Positions 25,095-35,448 of a stretch of 64,000 nt of DNA are shown here, one piece after another. This DNA is from CAZHAX01 sp964530325 (GTDB taxonomy: Bacteria; Chloroflexota; Anaerolineae; B4-G1), in NCBI GenBank assembly GCA_964530325.1, contig CAZHAX010000016.1:1-64000 (forward strand), written 5' to 3'. Numbering within the stretch: the stretch's first letter is position 1; every line of letters starts with the position of its first letter. A program made the position numbers and the translations under genes. Below the pieces are notes generated by a model. It had not been told where the DNA came from, made no database searches, and was given only the letters and a program-made list of their open reading frames with translations.

Positions 25095-25970
25095 CTACAT
25101 ACGCGGCAGGACAATCCCCTTCTGCGCCTGGTACTTCCCCTTCTTGTCCGCGTAGGAGGTCTCGCACTCCTCGTCCGCCTCGAAGAAGAGCACCTGGGCG
25201 ATGCCCTCGGAGGCGTAGATCTTCGCCGGGAGCGGCGTCGTGTTCGAGATCTCCAGGGTCACGAAGCCCTCCCACTCCGGCTCGAAGGGCGTCACGTTGA
25301 CGATGATGCCGCAGCGGGCGTAGGAGCTCTTGCCCACGCAGACCGTCAGCACCCCGCGGGGGATGCGGAAGTACTCGACCGTCCGCCCCAGCGCGAACGA
25401 GTTGGGCGGAACGACGCATACCTCGCCTCTGAAATCGACGAAGGAGTCCGCGTCGAACTCCTTCGGATCGACGATTATCGACTTGCAGGATTTCAGCTCC
25501 GCCAAGGCCCTGGATGCGGCATTCCGCTGGTTGCCCAGATAGGGGAACGCCTGTGAGAGGATGTGCTGAACGTCCGCCGGCTTGCCGATGGCCAGCTCGA
25601 CCTTCTCGCCCTTTGGCTCCCTCAGCTTCCCCGTGCCGATGACCGCCTGCAGTTCCTCCAGCTGTCGCCGATCGGCTGCCGAAAAGACCAGGCACAGGGA
25701 CGAAGGGCTGCCCTTCTCCGCTCCCTGATAGCCGATCATCCCCTGGGCGTCTAGCGCCCCGGCCACGTAGGCGGCCTGAACGTCCGATAGCTTGGCCGCC
25801 GTCACCTCGGGCTGGAAGATCTTGAATTCGTCCGAAACGCGGATGTCGTAGCCGTAGGACGAGAGTCCATACGATATCACCCCGTCCCGCACCTGACCGT
25901 CCACGAAGGGGTCGATCATCTGCTGCTCTTCGGCCATCTGCCGGATCCAGCGGTCAGGCTTGAGTCCCAT
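25095..25970 (-). CDS. dcd: dCTP deaminase with an internal LAGLIDADG-like domain
   Basis: Converts dCTP to dUTP for thymidylate synthesis. The protein has 291 residues, where the close family has about 185-195. Residues 1-52 (to DEFKIF) and 164-291 (from SIIVDPKEFD) match the proteobacterial-type enzyme closely. They include PPNSFALGRTVEYF, active-site GKSSYARCG and VTLEISNTTPLPAKIYA. Between them, about 110 residues replace a short loop. The insert contains AAYVAGALDAQGMIGY (67-82), a LAGLIDADG-type helix. It continues with the family pattern of a D..LLE.LQ..-G helix and a HILSQAFPYLGNQR helix. No intein splicing residues are visible at the edges. The usual catalytic Asp of the LAGLIDADG motif is Gln here. 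It is last in add-argS-dcd and has CGGAGG four bases before the ATG. Confidence 0.9.
   Translation of the reverse strand: MGLKPDRWIRQMAEEQQMIDPFVDGQVRDGVISYGLSSYGYDIRVSDEFKIFQPEVTAAKLSDVQAAYVAGALDAQGMIGYQGAEKGSPSSLCLVFSAADRRQLEELQAVIGTGKLREPKGEKVELAIGKPADVQHILSQAFPYLGNQRNAASRALAELKSCKSIIVDPKEFDADSFVDFRGEVCVVPPNSFALGRTVEYFRIPRGVLTVCVGKSSYARCGIIVNVTPFEPEWEGFVTLEISNTTPLPAKIYASEGIAQVLFFEADEECETSYADKKGKYQAQKGIVLPRM
25482..25814 (-). other. LAGLIDADG-like domain inserted in dcd
   Basis: This segment encodes residues 53-163 of the dcd product and is in frame at both ends. It has one motif copy, VAGALDAQG, whose penultimate Asp is Gln. That position normally coordinates the metal, so nuclease activity is probably lost. 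The rest follows the single-motif homing endonuclease fold pattern. See the dcd entry. Confidence 0.75.
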
Positions 25971-26000
25971 TGTGCCTCCGATGAGTGTCTCTGTCTGTGG

Positions 26001-27692
26001 CTACATGCGCTCCGGCGTGCTCATGCCCATCAACCTCAGAGCGCGCGCCAGCGCCACCTGGGCCGCCCGTACCAGCTGTAGGCGCGCCCTGCTGATCTCC
26101 GCATCCTCCGGCTCGGAGGAGACGACCCGGCAGTCCCTGTAGAAGGCGTGGAATGCGCCAGCCAGCTCTTGAGCGTAGAAGGGTAGATAGTGGGGCACCA
26201 GCTGGACCGCACACTGGTGCACCACCTCCTCAAGCTCGAGCATCTTGCGTATCAGCGCCAGCTCGCTCTCATGGACGAGGAGGGACAGATCACCTGGCTT
26301 GTCCAGATCCCAACCCGACTCGGCTGCGTAGCGCAGGATACTCGAGATCCGGGCGTGGGCGTACTGGACGTAGTAGACCGGGTTGCGGTCCGATTGCTCG
26401 ACGGCCAGATCGAGATCGAACTCGACCGGTGAATCGACCGTGCAGGTGAGGAGCATGAAGCGGATCGGGTCCGGCCCCACCTCGTCGAGCAGCTCGCGGA
26501 GAGTGACGAACTCGCCCGTCCGCTTCGACATGCGCACGTCCTCGCCGCCCCGTTTCAGGTTGACCAGCTGATAGAGAATGATCACCACCCGCTCTGGATC
26601 GAGGCCCAGCGCCTCCACCGCAGCCTTGACCCGGGGCACGCCCCCGTGGTGGTCCGCACCCCAGATGTAGATCGCCTTGTCGAACCCTCTCTCCACCAGC
26701 TTGTTCCAGGCGTAGGCGATATCGGACCCGAAGTAAGTCGGCCGCTCGTTCGGATCCGGGATCACCTTCGCTGAGCGGAGGACGACCGCATCCGCGTCCA
26801 ATTCGGGCCAGGTGAACCAGACAGCATCGTCCTTCTCGACGATATGCCCCTTCTTCCGCAGCATCTCCAGCACGCGCTCGAACAGCCCTGATTCGTAGAG
26901 GCTCTTCTCCCTGAACCAGCAGTCGAACTCGACCCCCAGCGCAGCGAGGTCTTCCCGGGCCTGGGCGAGCACCAGATCCATGCCCTCCGCGCCCAGCGCC
27001 TGGATCGCTTGGTGGCGATCCGTCTCCAGGTACTGCGAGCCGTACTTCTCGGCCAACTCCTTGCCCATCTCGACGACGTACTGGCCGTGGTATCCGTCCT
27101 CAGGGAACGGCTCGTCCTCGCCCAGCGCCTGGGCGTAGCGGGCGAAGACGCTCTCGCCGAAGCGGCGCACCTGGGACCCGGCGTCGTTGACGTAGTACTC
27201 GCGGCTAACCTCGTACCCGGCCGCCGAAAGCACGTTCGCCAGCGTGTCGCCGATCACCGCGTTGCGAGTGGATCCGACTGTGATCGGCCCGGTCGGGTTG
27301 GCGCTGACGTATTCAACCTGCACCTTCTTGCCGCGCCCCGTCTCCACCTCTCCCAAGCGTTCGCCCAGCTGCAGGGCAACGCCCACCTGGCGGGCCAGCC
27401 AGCCGCTGTCGAGGCTAACGTTGATGTACCCGGGGCCGGCCACCTCGACGCGGCCGACGAATTCGGCCTCGGGGATGGAGTCGACCACCCGCTCCGCGAC
27501 CTGGCGCGGCGGCAGGCCCAGCTCTTGCCCGATCTGAAGGCATGCAGGCGAGGCGTAGTCGCCGTGGTCGCGGTGGCGCGGCCTCTCCACGACGACGCGG
27601 GGCACGTCGAAGGCTGGCAGCCCCTTCTTCTGCGCCAGTCTTAGGCCCTCCTCGATGAGGTCCTGCACACGATCTCGTATCAGTTTGCTCAC
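26001..27692 (-). CDS. argS: Arginyl-tRNA synthetase
   Basis: Charges tRNA-Arg. The protein has 563 residues. It shows the N-terminal tRNA-binding domain, then the class I core starting VEYVSANPTGPITVG, and the KMSKS loop as RMSKRTGEFVTLRELLDEVG. The C-terminal anticodon-binding helices end ALRLMGMSTPERM. The HIGH-equivalent, usually HVGH, reads TVGS at residues 138-141, so both histidines are absent. GTG at 27692 is chosen because GGAGGAAC directly precedes it and it fits the family start; an upstream in-frame start would add basic residues unlike the family. It lies 52 bases after add and 30 before dcd on the same strand. Confidence 0.93.
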   Translation of the reverse strand: MSKLIRDRVQDLIEEGLRLAQKKGLPAFDVPRVVVERPRHRDHGDYASPACLQIGQELGLPPRQVAERVVDSIPEAEFVGRVEVAGPGYINVSLDSGWLARQVGVALQLGERLGEVETGRGKKVQVEYVSANPTGPITVGSTRNAVIGDTLANVLSAAGYEVSREYYVNDAGSQVRRFGESVFARYAQALGEDEPFPEDGYHGQYVVEMGKELAEKYGSQYLETDRHQAIQALGAEGMDLVLAQAREDLAALGVEFDCWFREKSLYESGLFERVLEMLRKKGHIVEKDDAVWFTWPELDADAVVLRSAKVIPDPNERPTYFGSDIAYAWNKLVERGFDKAIYIWGADHHGGVPRVKAAVEALGLDPERVVIILYQLVNLKRGGEDVRMSKRTGEFVTLRELLDEVGPDPIRFMLLTCTVDSPVEFDLDLAVEQSDRNPVYYVQYAHARISSILRYAAESGWDLDKPGDLSLLVHESELALIRKMLELEEVVHQCAVQLVPHYLPFYAQELAGAFHAFYRDCRVVSSEPEDAEISRARLQLVRAAQVALARALRLMGMSTPERM

Positions 27693-27744
27693 GTTCCTCC
27701 ACCAGCTGCGCCTCCGGGGCGCCCTTGCCATCGTCTCCGTGCGG

Positions 27745-28836
27745 CTACTCGTCCATGCCCAGCTCGCTGCGGAACCACTCGTACATGCGCTCCCGCTCCA
27801 CCTGCGGCTGGAACGAGCCCTGCACGGCGTACAGGATCGACTGCTTGATCTGCTCCTCCGTCACGTCCATCGCCAGTGCGGCGATCATGTACTCATCCGT
27901 TAGCGTCGTATCGCTCACGCTCGGATCATCCGTGTTGATCGTCGCCCGCAGGCCGCGGTCCAGCAGCAGCGGGAGCGGATGGCTGCCCGGCCCGTCAACG
28001 ACGCCCGTCTGCAGGTTGCTGGTGGGGCAGACCTCCAGCGTAGTGCCCTCGCTTCGGACGAGGGCGATCGTCGCCTCGTCGTCTATCGTGCGCAGGCCGT
28101 GCCCGATCCGCTGCGCTCCCAGCACATCGATTGCCTGGCGAACGTTCTCGGCGCCTCCGGCCTCGCCGGCGTGCACGGTGATGCTCAACCCATCTCGCCG
28201 CGCCGAGCGGAAGACAGCCGCGAAGCGGTCGGCCGGGAAGCTCACCTCGTCACCGGCCAGGTCCAGCCCGACGACCCCGTCCTGTCGGCGAGCCAGGGCA
28301 ACGGCAGCGATCTCCTCTGCCGTCTTCAGGTCCTCTTCTCTGCCGATCTGCAGGATCAGGCTGGCCAGCACGCCGTGGTCGGCGCCCGCCTTGTCGACGG
28401 CGGCGCAGACCCAGCTCGTCACGTCATCTAGGGAAAAGCCCTGCGTGCGCGCCAGGGCGACCGGGTTGAAGCGCAACTCCAGGTAGCGGACGTTGTCCAC
28501 CGCTGCGTCCGCCACCGCCTCGTAGGCCACGCGCTCCACCGCCTCGCGCGTCTTGTAGAATCGGCGCAGCACCTCGAACTTGCGCAGGAAGCTGTGAAAG
28601 CCGGGCTCGTCTCCGCTGGCGGTGACCAGCGGGCGCAACTCCTCAATGTCATAGCCGGGCAGGTCGATGCCGTGCTCGCGGGCAATCTCGGCCAGCGTAG
28701 CCAGTCGGAGGGAGCCTTCTAGATGGCGGTGCAGGTCCACCTTGGGCAGGGCCTGCAGCGACGTGCGCAGCGCCGATGCTCCGCGAGATCTCCTTCTCTG
28801 CCTGGCGCTGCCAGCCGCTGGGTGTTCAGGTTCCAT
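27745..28836 (-). CDS. add: Adenosine deaminase
   Basis: Deaminates adenosine (and deoxyadenosine) to inosine. The protein has 363 residues. The zinc ligands are visible: KVDLHRHLEGS, TVHAGEAGG with catalytic Glu, RIGHGLR, the substrate segment CPTSNLQTG, and the metal aspartate in INTDDPS. The ATG at 28836 has no good ribosome-binding site, and the first 25 residues are Arg/Ala-rich and outside the family domain, so a later start is possible. A TATAAT -10 lies 57 bases upstream. First gene of add-argS-dcd; with dcd it supports nucleotide salvage. Confidence 0.93.
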   Translation of the reverse strand: MEPEHPAAGSARQRRRSRGASALRTSLQALPKVDLHRHLEGSLRLATLAEIAREHGIDLPGYDIEELRPLVTASGDEPGFHSFLRKFEVLRRFYKTREAVERVAYEAVADAAVDNVRYLELRFNPVALARTQGFSLDDVTSWVCAAVDKAGADHGVLASLILQIGREEDLKTAEEIAAVALARRQDGVVGLDLAGDEVSFPADRFAAVFRSARRDGLSITVHAGEAGGAENVRQAIDVLGAQRIGHGLRTIDDEATIALVRSEGTTLEVCPTSNLQTGVVDGPGSHPLPLLLDRGLRATINTDDPSVSDTTLTDEYMIAALAMDVTEEQIKQSILYAVQGSFQPQVERERMYEWFRSELGMDE

Positions 28837-28892
28837 TTAGGCGGACCAAGCAGCCGCCCGCGGCGGCCGGCGACCCGGCCCGCGGGCGACAC

Positions 28893-28898
28893 ATTATA
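28893..28898 (-). promoter_or_regulatory. -10 element (TATAAT) upstream of add
   Basis: A perfect TATAAT on the minus strand, 57 bases from the ATG. The -35 region is not recognisable. Confidence 0.5.
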
Positions 28899-28941
28899 CC
28901 ACAGCGGGCTCTGTTCTGGGCCCGGCTCACAATGCGCGCAC

Positions 28942-29283
28942 CTAGTCCAGCTTCTCCTTCAGCGTCCATCTCCAGTGGCGCAGGACGAGGACCAGGATCA
29001 GGGTGACGCCCATGCAGAGCGGGATGTGATAGCTGAGAACGGCGAACCAGGGCTCGAGCAATACGGGCGGAGCCAGGTGGGGCGCTAGCGCGGCGATAGC
29101 GCGCACAGCCTGGCTGAAGGCGGCAACCACTACAAGGGCACTGCCCACGCGAAACCATCCGTAGTGGTCGCGAGCCTTGGTGACGGCGCAGAGGCGCCGG
29201 GTTAGATCAGCGAAGAGCGTGCCCAGATAGGCCACGGCCAGGAGAGCGACGGGTCCCAGGGGCGTGGTGATCACGCTCATCAT
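28942..29283 (-). CDS. Small membrane protein, 113 aa
   Basis: Three hydrophobic helices are visible (PVALLAVAYLGTLFA, ALVVVAAFSQAVRAIAAL, and LSYHIPLCMGVTLILVLVL), with a basic loop RRLCAVTKARDHYGW between the first two and a basic C-terminus. No family is recognised. The ATG overlaps the stop of the preceding small membrane gene by four bases (ATGA), so the two are probably made together and may form one complex. It ends the run secA-wHTH-KaiC-like ATPase-two membrane proteins. Confidence 0.75.
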   Translation of the reverse strand: MMSVITTPLGPVALLAVAYLGTLFADLTRRLCAVTKARDHYGWFRVGSALVVVAAFSQAVRAIAALAPHLAPPVLLEPWFAVLSYHIPLCMGVTLILVLVLRHWRWTLKEKLD

Positions 29284-29573
29284 CTGGCTCCGCTCATCAG
29301 GTCGCGCAGGCGCGACCCCAAGGCAATCAGCAGCATCCCGCCGCCGAAGAGCAGCAGATCGCCAGTGGGCTGGCCGGTGAATCCGATCTCGTGGATCGAG
29401 TACCAGGCTACACCGGCTCCCAAGAGGAGTGAGGGCACGGCGAGCATCCAGTACCGCACGCGCTGGTGCGACGTCTTGCCATAGAAGTAGGCGATCCGCC
29501 CGAGGAACAGGATCAGCACGCCGACCCCGGCCCAGGAATAGGCGGTCAATCCTTGCTGGATAAGCTTGCCCAT
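29280..29573 (-). CDS. Small membrane protein, 97 aa
   Basis: Three hydrophobic stretches are visible: WAGVGVLILFLGRIAYFYG, YWMLAVPSLLLGAGVAWYSI and LLLFGGGMLLIALGSRL. Basic residues (KTSHQRVRYW) lie between the first two. No known family is recognised. It starts 10 bases after the KaiC-like ATPase gene and overlaps the following membrane protein gene by four bases. Context suggests a membrane partner of the ATPase or regulator. Confidence 0.75.
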   Translation of the reverse strand: MGKLIQQGLTAYSWAGVGVLILFLGRIAYFYGKTSHQRVRYWMLAVPSLLLGAGVAWYSIHEIGFTGQPTGDLLLFGGGMLLIALGSRLRDLMSGAR

Positions 29574-29583
29574 CGCCGCCTGC

Positions 29584-30345
29584 CTAGTGACGAACGAAGG
29601 CCTCGACGAAAGAGTCGACCATCCTGCGCGGGCTGCCGCTCATGATACCCTCCTGGCCCTCGAACGGCGACCGCACCTCGATGCCTCTGGAGGTGACCTC
29701 CACCTGGTAGATGCCCTTGTCGTGGTTGCTGCCCCGCATCTTGAGGATCAGTATGGCCTTGCGGACGGCGCTCTCTATCTCCACGTAGCGCAGGAGGATG
29801 TACGAATCGACAAGAAAGGCGAACTTGTCCTCCTGCTGATCCGCCTCGCCGAGCAGCGCGTGGCTCTCACGCGTCAGCACGGCGGTCAATCCCTCGCGCT
29901 TGAGCCCGTTGATGAAGGCGTAGGTGATCTGCCGCAGCCTCGCCGGATCGTCGTCCAGCCGTTCGAAGTGCGAAAGGCTGTCCACCAGGATCCGCTTGGC
30001 GCCGGTCTCCTTCACCAGGCTCTCGATCCGCCCGCCTACTTGCTCGAGATCGGCGCTGGTCACCTCGGGGCTGGTCATTATCACCCGCAGCTTGCCTTCC
30101 TCCTCCATCTGCCGGAAGTCCCAGCCGAACCGGGCGGCGTCGTTGTAGTACTGCTGAGGGAACTGCTCGAACGTCAGTATCAGCCCTGGCTCGCCGCATG
30201 CGGCGATGCCGTGGTGGATGAACTGCATGCCCAGCGTCGTCTTCCCCGTGCCCGGAGCACCTTCCACCAGGTTTGCTGTCTGGGGCAGGAAGCCTCCGGA
30301 GAGCATCTCGTCCAGGCCCGGAATGCCCGTCTTTACCCTCTCCAT
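29584..30345 (-). CDS. Single-domain KaiC/RecA-like ATPase
   Basis: The protein has 253 residues. The KaiC-family opening TGIPGLDEMLSGGFLPQ is followed by Walker A EGAPGTGKTTLGMQF and Walker B RILVDSLSHFER. The central loop is typical of archaeal and bacterial KaiC-like proteins implicated in signal transduction. There is one ATPase domain only, and no phosphorylation-site region like that of cyanobacterial KaiC. It follows a winged-helix gene by 85 bases and precedes two small membrane proteins, suggesting a signalling or membrane-associated regulatory module. The ATG is well placed at the family start. The target is unknown. Confidence 0.87.
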   Translation of the reverse strand: MERVKTGIPGLDEMLSGGFLPQTANLVEGAPGTGKTTLGMQFIHHGIAACGEPGLILTFEQFPQQYYNDAARFGWDFRQMEEEGKLRVIMTSPEVTSADLEQVGGRIESLVKETGAKRILVDSLSHFERLDDDPARLRQITYAFINGLKREGLTAVLTRESHALLGEADQQEDKFAFLVDSYILLRYVEIESAVRKAILILKMRGSNHDKGIYQVEVTSRGIEVRSPFEGQEGIMSGSPRRMVDSFVEAFVRH

Positions 30346-30430
30346 TCACCCTCTCCCTCGCCTTCGCACCCCGACGGTGCCGCGCCAACCGCAGTCCCGC
30401 CGCCGTCTCCGGCGGTCTGCCAGGAGCGCC

Positions 30431-30826
30431 TCAGCGGGCCTCCCGGACGATGTGGTAGATCGCCTTGACCCGAAACTCGCGGTCTGCCGATGCCTCGACA
30501 AACTGGCTGAGGAGCTTGCGTACTTCAGGAGACGAGCTGAGCGAGTAGATGACCATGTCGCCGAGCTTGTTCCTCTCCAGCACCCCGTCCTCCGCCAGCT
30601 CGGCCAGCTCCTCGCGGATCGTCTCCACGTTCCGGCCCGCGTAGCGGGCGACGTTCTCCGCCGTATCCGTCGTGTGGGGGTTTTCGTGGAAGAAGCGGAC
30701 CAGGTCCCACTTGACGAAGGAGTTGACCTTGGTGCGCAGAAAGTGGAGCAGATCTGGATCCATGTCCTCCATGAGCCGGCCGGTCAGGTCCAGGTCAGAT
30801 TCTGCTGCGCGTCGCCTCCGCTGCAT
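30431..30826 (-). CDS. Winged-helix DNA-binding protein, 131 aa
   Basis: After a short basic start there is a winged-helix fold at about residues 30-95. Helix FVKWDLVRFFHENP leads to TAENVARYAGRNVETIREELAELAEDGVLE (recognition helix region), then the wing MVIYSLSS. A C-terminal helical extension ends HIVREAR. It is probably a transcription regulator, or a wHTH adaptor for the KaiC-like ATPase encoded next. It begins 12 bases after the secA stop, and the GGAGGG site sits directly after that stop, so it is transcribed with secA. Confidence 0.8.
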   Translation of the reverse strand: MQRRRRAAESDLDLTGRLMEDMDPDLLHFLRTKVNSFVKWDLVRFFHENPHTTDTAENVARYAGRNVETIREELAELAEDGVLERNKLGDMVIYSLSSSPEVRKLLSQFVEASADREFRVKAIYHIVREAR

Positions 30827-30838
30827 TGAAGCCCTCCG

Positions 30839-34075
<3,237 letters not shown>

Positions 34076-34110
34076 CAGGTGATATGAGCCCCTTCGAGGA
34101 TAGCAGGCCG

Positions 34111-34138
34111 ATTATACATGCTGGCGGCTCAAATGCAA
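34111..34138 (-). promoter_or_regulatory. Promoter TTGCAT-16-TATAAT of secA
   Basis: On the minus strand TTGCAT (34138-34133) and TATAAT (34116-34111) are 16 bases apart. The leader to the secA ATG would be about 29 bases. Confidence 0.6.
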
Positions 34139-34156
34139 GGCTAGCCGCCTGTGATG

Positions 34157-34245
34157 AACCGCAGAGCCATAGAGTAAGCGCCGTGGGGGCGCGATTCATC
34201 GCGCCCAGATGGAAGAATCCCTGCGTCCTCTGCGCCTCTGTGGTT
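34157..34245. repeat. 89-bp element with inverted ends and inner hairpin
   Basis: The ends are near-inverted repeats (AACCGCAGAG on the left, CTCTGTGGTT on the right). The inside holds a perfect GGGCGCGA/TCGCGCCC hairpin with a TTCA loop (34187-34206). The right half matches, in reverse orientation, the repeat at 16628-16655. It is like a small non-coding mobile or dispersed repeat and sits between rlmI and secA. Confidence 0.6.
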
Positions 34246-34259
34246 TGCCTGTTCCGCTG

Positions 34260-35444
34260 CTACACAACCCGGCAGATCAGACCCTTGAGATAGGCGCCTT
34301 CTGGGAAGGTAAGGGCGACCGGGTGGTCGGCTCCCTGGCTGAGGTGAGCAATGATCTGCCCATCCCGCCCCGCATCGACCGCCGCCGAGAAGACGATCTT
34401 CTGCAGCAGGTCTGCAGACACGGCGCCGGAGCAGGAGAAGGTGAAGAGAATCCCTCCTGGCTGGAGCAGCTGGAAGGCGAGCAGGTTGGCGTCCTTGTAG
34501 GCACGCGAGGCGCGCTTGACCTCGCGGTCGCTGCGCGCCAGCTTGGGCGGATCGAGAACAATCACGTCGAAGCCGCGGCCCTGGGCCCGATAACCACGCA
34601 GGACGCTGAAGACGTCGCCCTCGACGTATTCGATCCCCTTGGCTTGCAGCCCATTGAGCTCGAAGTTGCGCCTGGCCAGGTCCAGCGCCGGTGCCGAGGT
34701 ATCGACGAGTGTAGCGCTCTTGGCGCCGCCGGCCGCTGCGCAGACCCCGAAAGCTCCGCTGTAGGAGAAGGCGTCCAGTACGTCTGCGCCTTCGCAGCAT
34801 TGTCCCAGGCGGGCCCGATTCTCCCGCTGGTCCAGGTAGAAGCCAGTCTTGTGGCCCTGCCGCAAGTCGACCTGGAAGCGGTAGCCGCCCTCCAGAAGCT
34901 CCACCCGCTCCGGAGGCTCGTCGCCCCAGAGGAGCCCGGAGCGCCCCTCGAGGCCCTCCTTCTCCACAACGTCGACGTCCGATCTCTCGTAGATGCCCTT
35001 CGGCTTGAGCAGCTCGACCAGCCCGCCGGTGATCTCGTCGCGCCAGCGGTCGATGCCCAGCGTAAGGAACTGAACGACGAGCCAGTCACCGTATCGATCG
35101 ACGATCAGGCCCGGCAGGAAGTCGGACTCGGCGTAGACCAGCCGGTAGGCGGTGGTCGCCCGGTCCTCCGCCAGCTGTCTGCGGGCCTGCACCGCCCGAT
35201 CCAGCCGGCGCCGCCAGAAGCCGGCGTCGATTTCCTCGTCCTGTTGCCAGGTGAGCAGGCGGACCGTGATCTGCGACCGGCGGTTGAGGCTGCCCCGGGC
35301 CAGCCAGTTGCCGCCGACGTCGCACACCTCTACGATGTCGCCGTCCTCAGGCTCGCCCTCAGTGCTGCCGATCGCGCCAGAGAACACCCAGGGGTGGTGC
35401 TGCTGCACCGGCCGGGAGCGGCTCTTCTTCAGGAAGACCTTCAC
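34260..35444 (-). CDS. rlmI: RlmI-type 23S rRNA (cytosine-5) methyltransferase
   Basis: The protein has 394 residues. An N-terminal PUA domain (HPWVFSGAIGSTEGEP) is followed by an EEHEE-type middle domain and the SAM-binding core: VLDAFSYSGAFGVCAA (motif I), LVDTSAPALDLARRN, and IVLDPPKLARS (motif IV). The catalytic cysteine is in FTFSCSGAVS. It matches the family that makes m5C1962 in 23S rRNA; the exact position is inferred from the family. The start is GTG, with GGAAGGAA about seven bases upstream, inside the end of ligA; only four bases separate the two genes. Confidence 0.9.
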   Translation of the reverse strand: MKVFLKKSRSRPVQQHHPWVFSGAIGSTEGEPEDGDIVEVCDVGGNWLARGSLNRRSQITVRLLTWQQDEEIDAGFWRRRLDRAVQARRQLAEDRATTAYRLVYAESDFLPGLIVDRYGDWLVVQFLTLGIDRWRDEITGGLVELLKPKGIYERSDVDVVEKEGLEGRSGLLWGDEPPERVELLEGGYRFQVDLRQGHKTGFYLDQRENRARLGQCCEGADVLDAFSYSGAFGVCAAAGGAKSATLVDTSAPALDLARRNFELNGLQAKGIEYVEGDVFSVLRGYRAQGRGFDVIVLDPPKLARSDREVKRASRAYKDANLLAFQLLQPGGILFTFSCSGAVSADLLQKIVFSAAVDAGRDGQIIAHLSQGADHPVALTFPEGAYLKGLICRVV

Positions 35445-35448
35445 GGTG

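Noticed and set aside
25482..25814. Intein in dcd
   Set aside because: No N-terminal nucleophile block and no His-Asn plus Cys/Ser/Thr at the end; the segment is far too short for a full intein. A domain insertion fits better.
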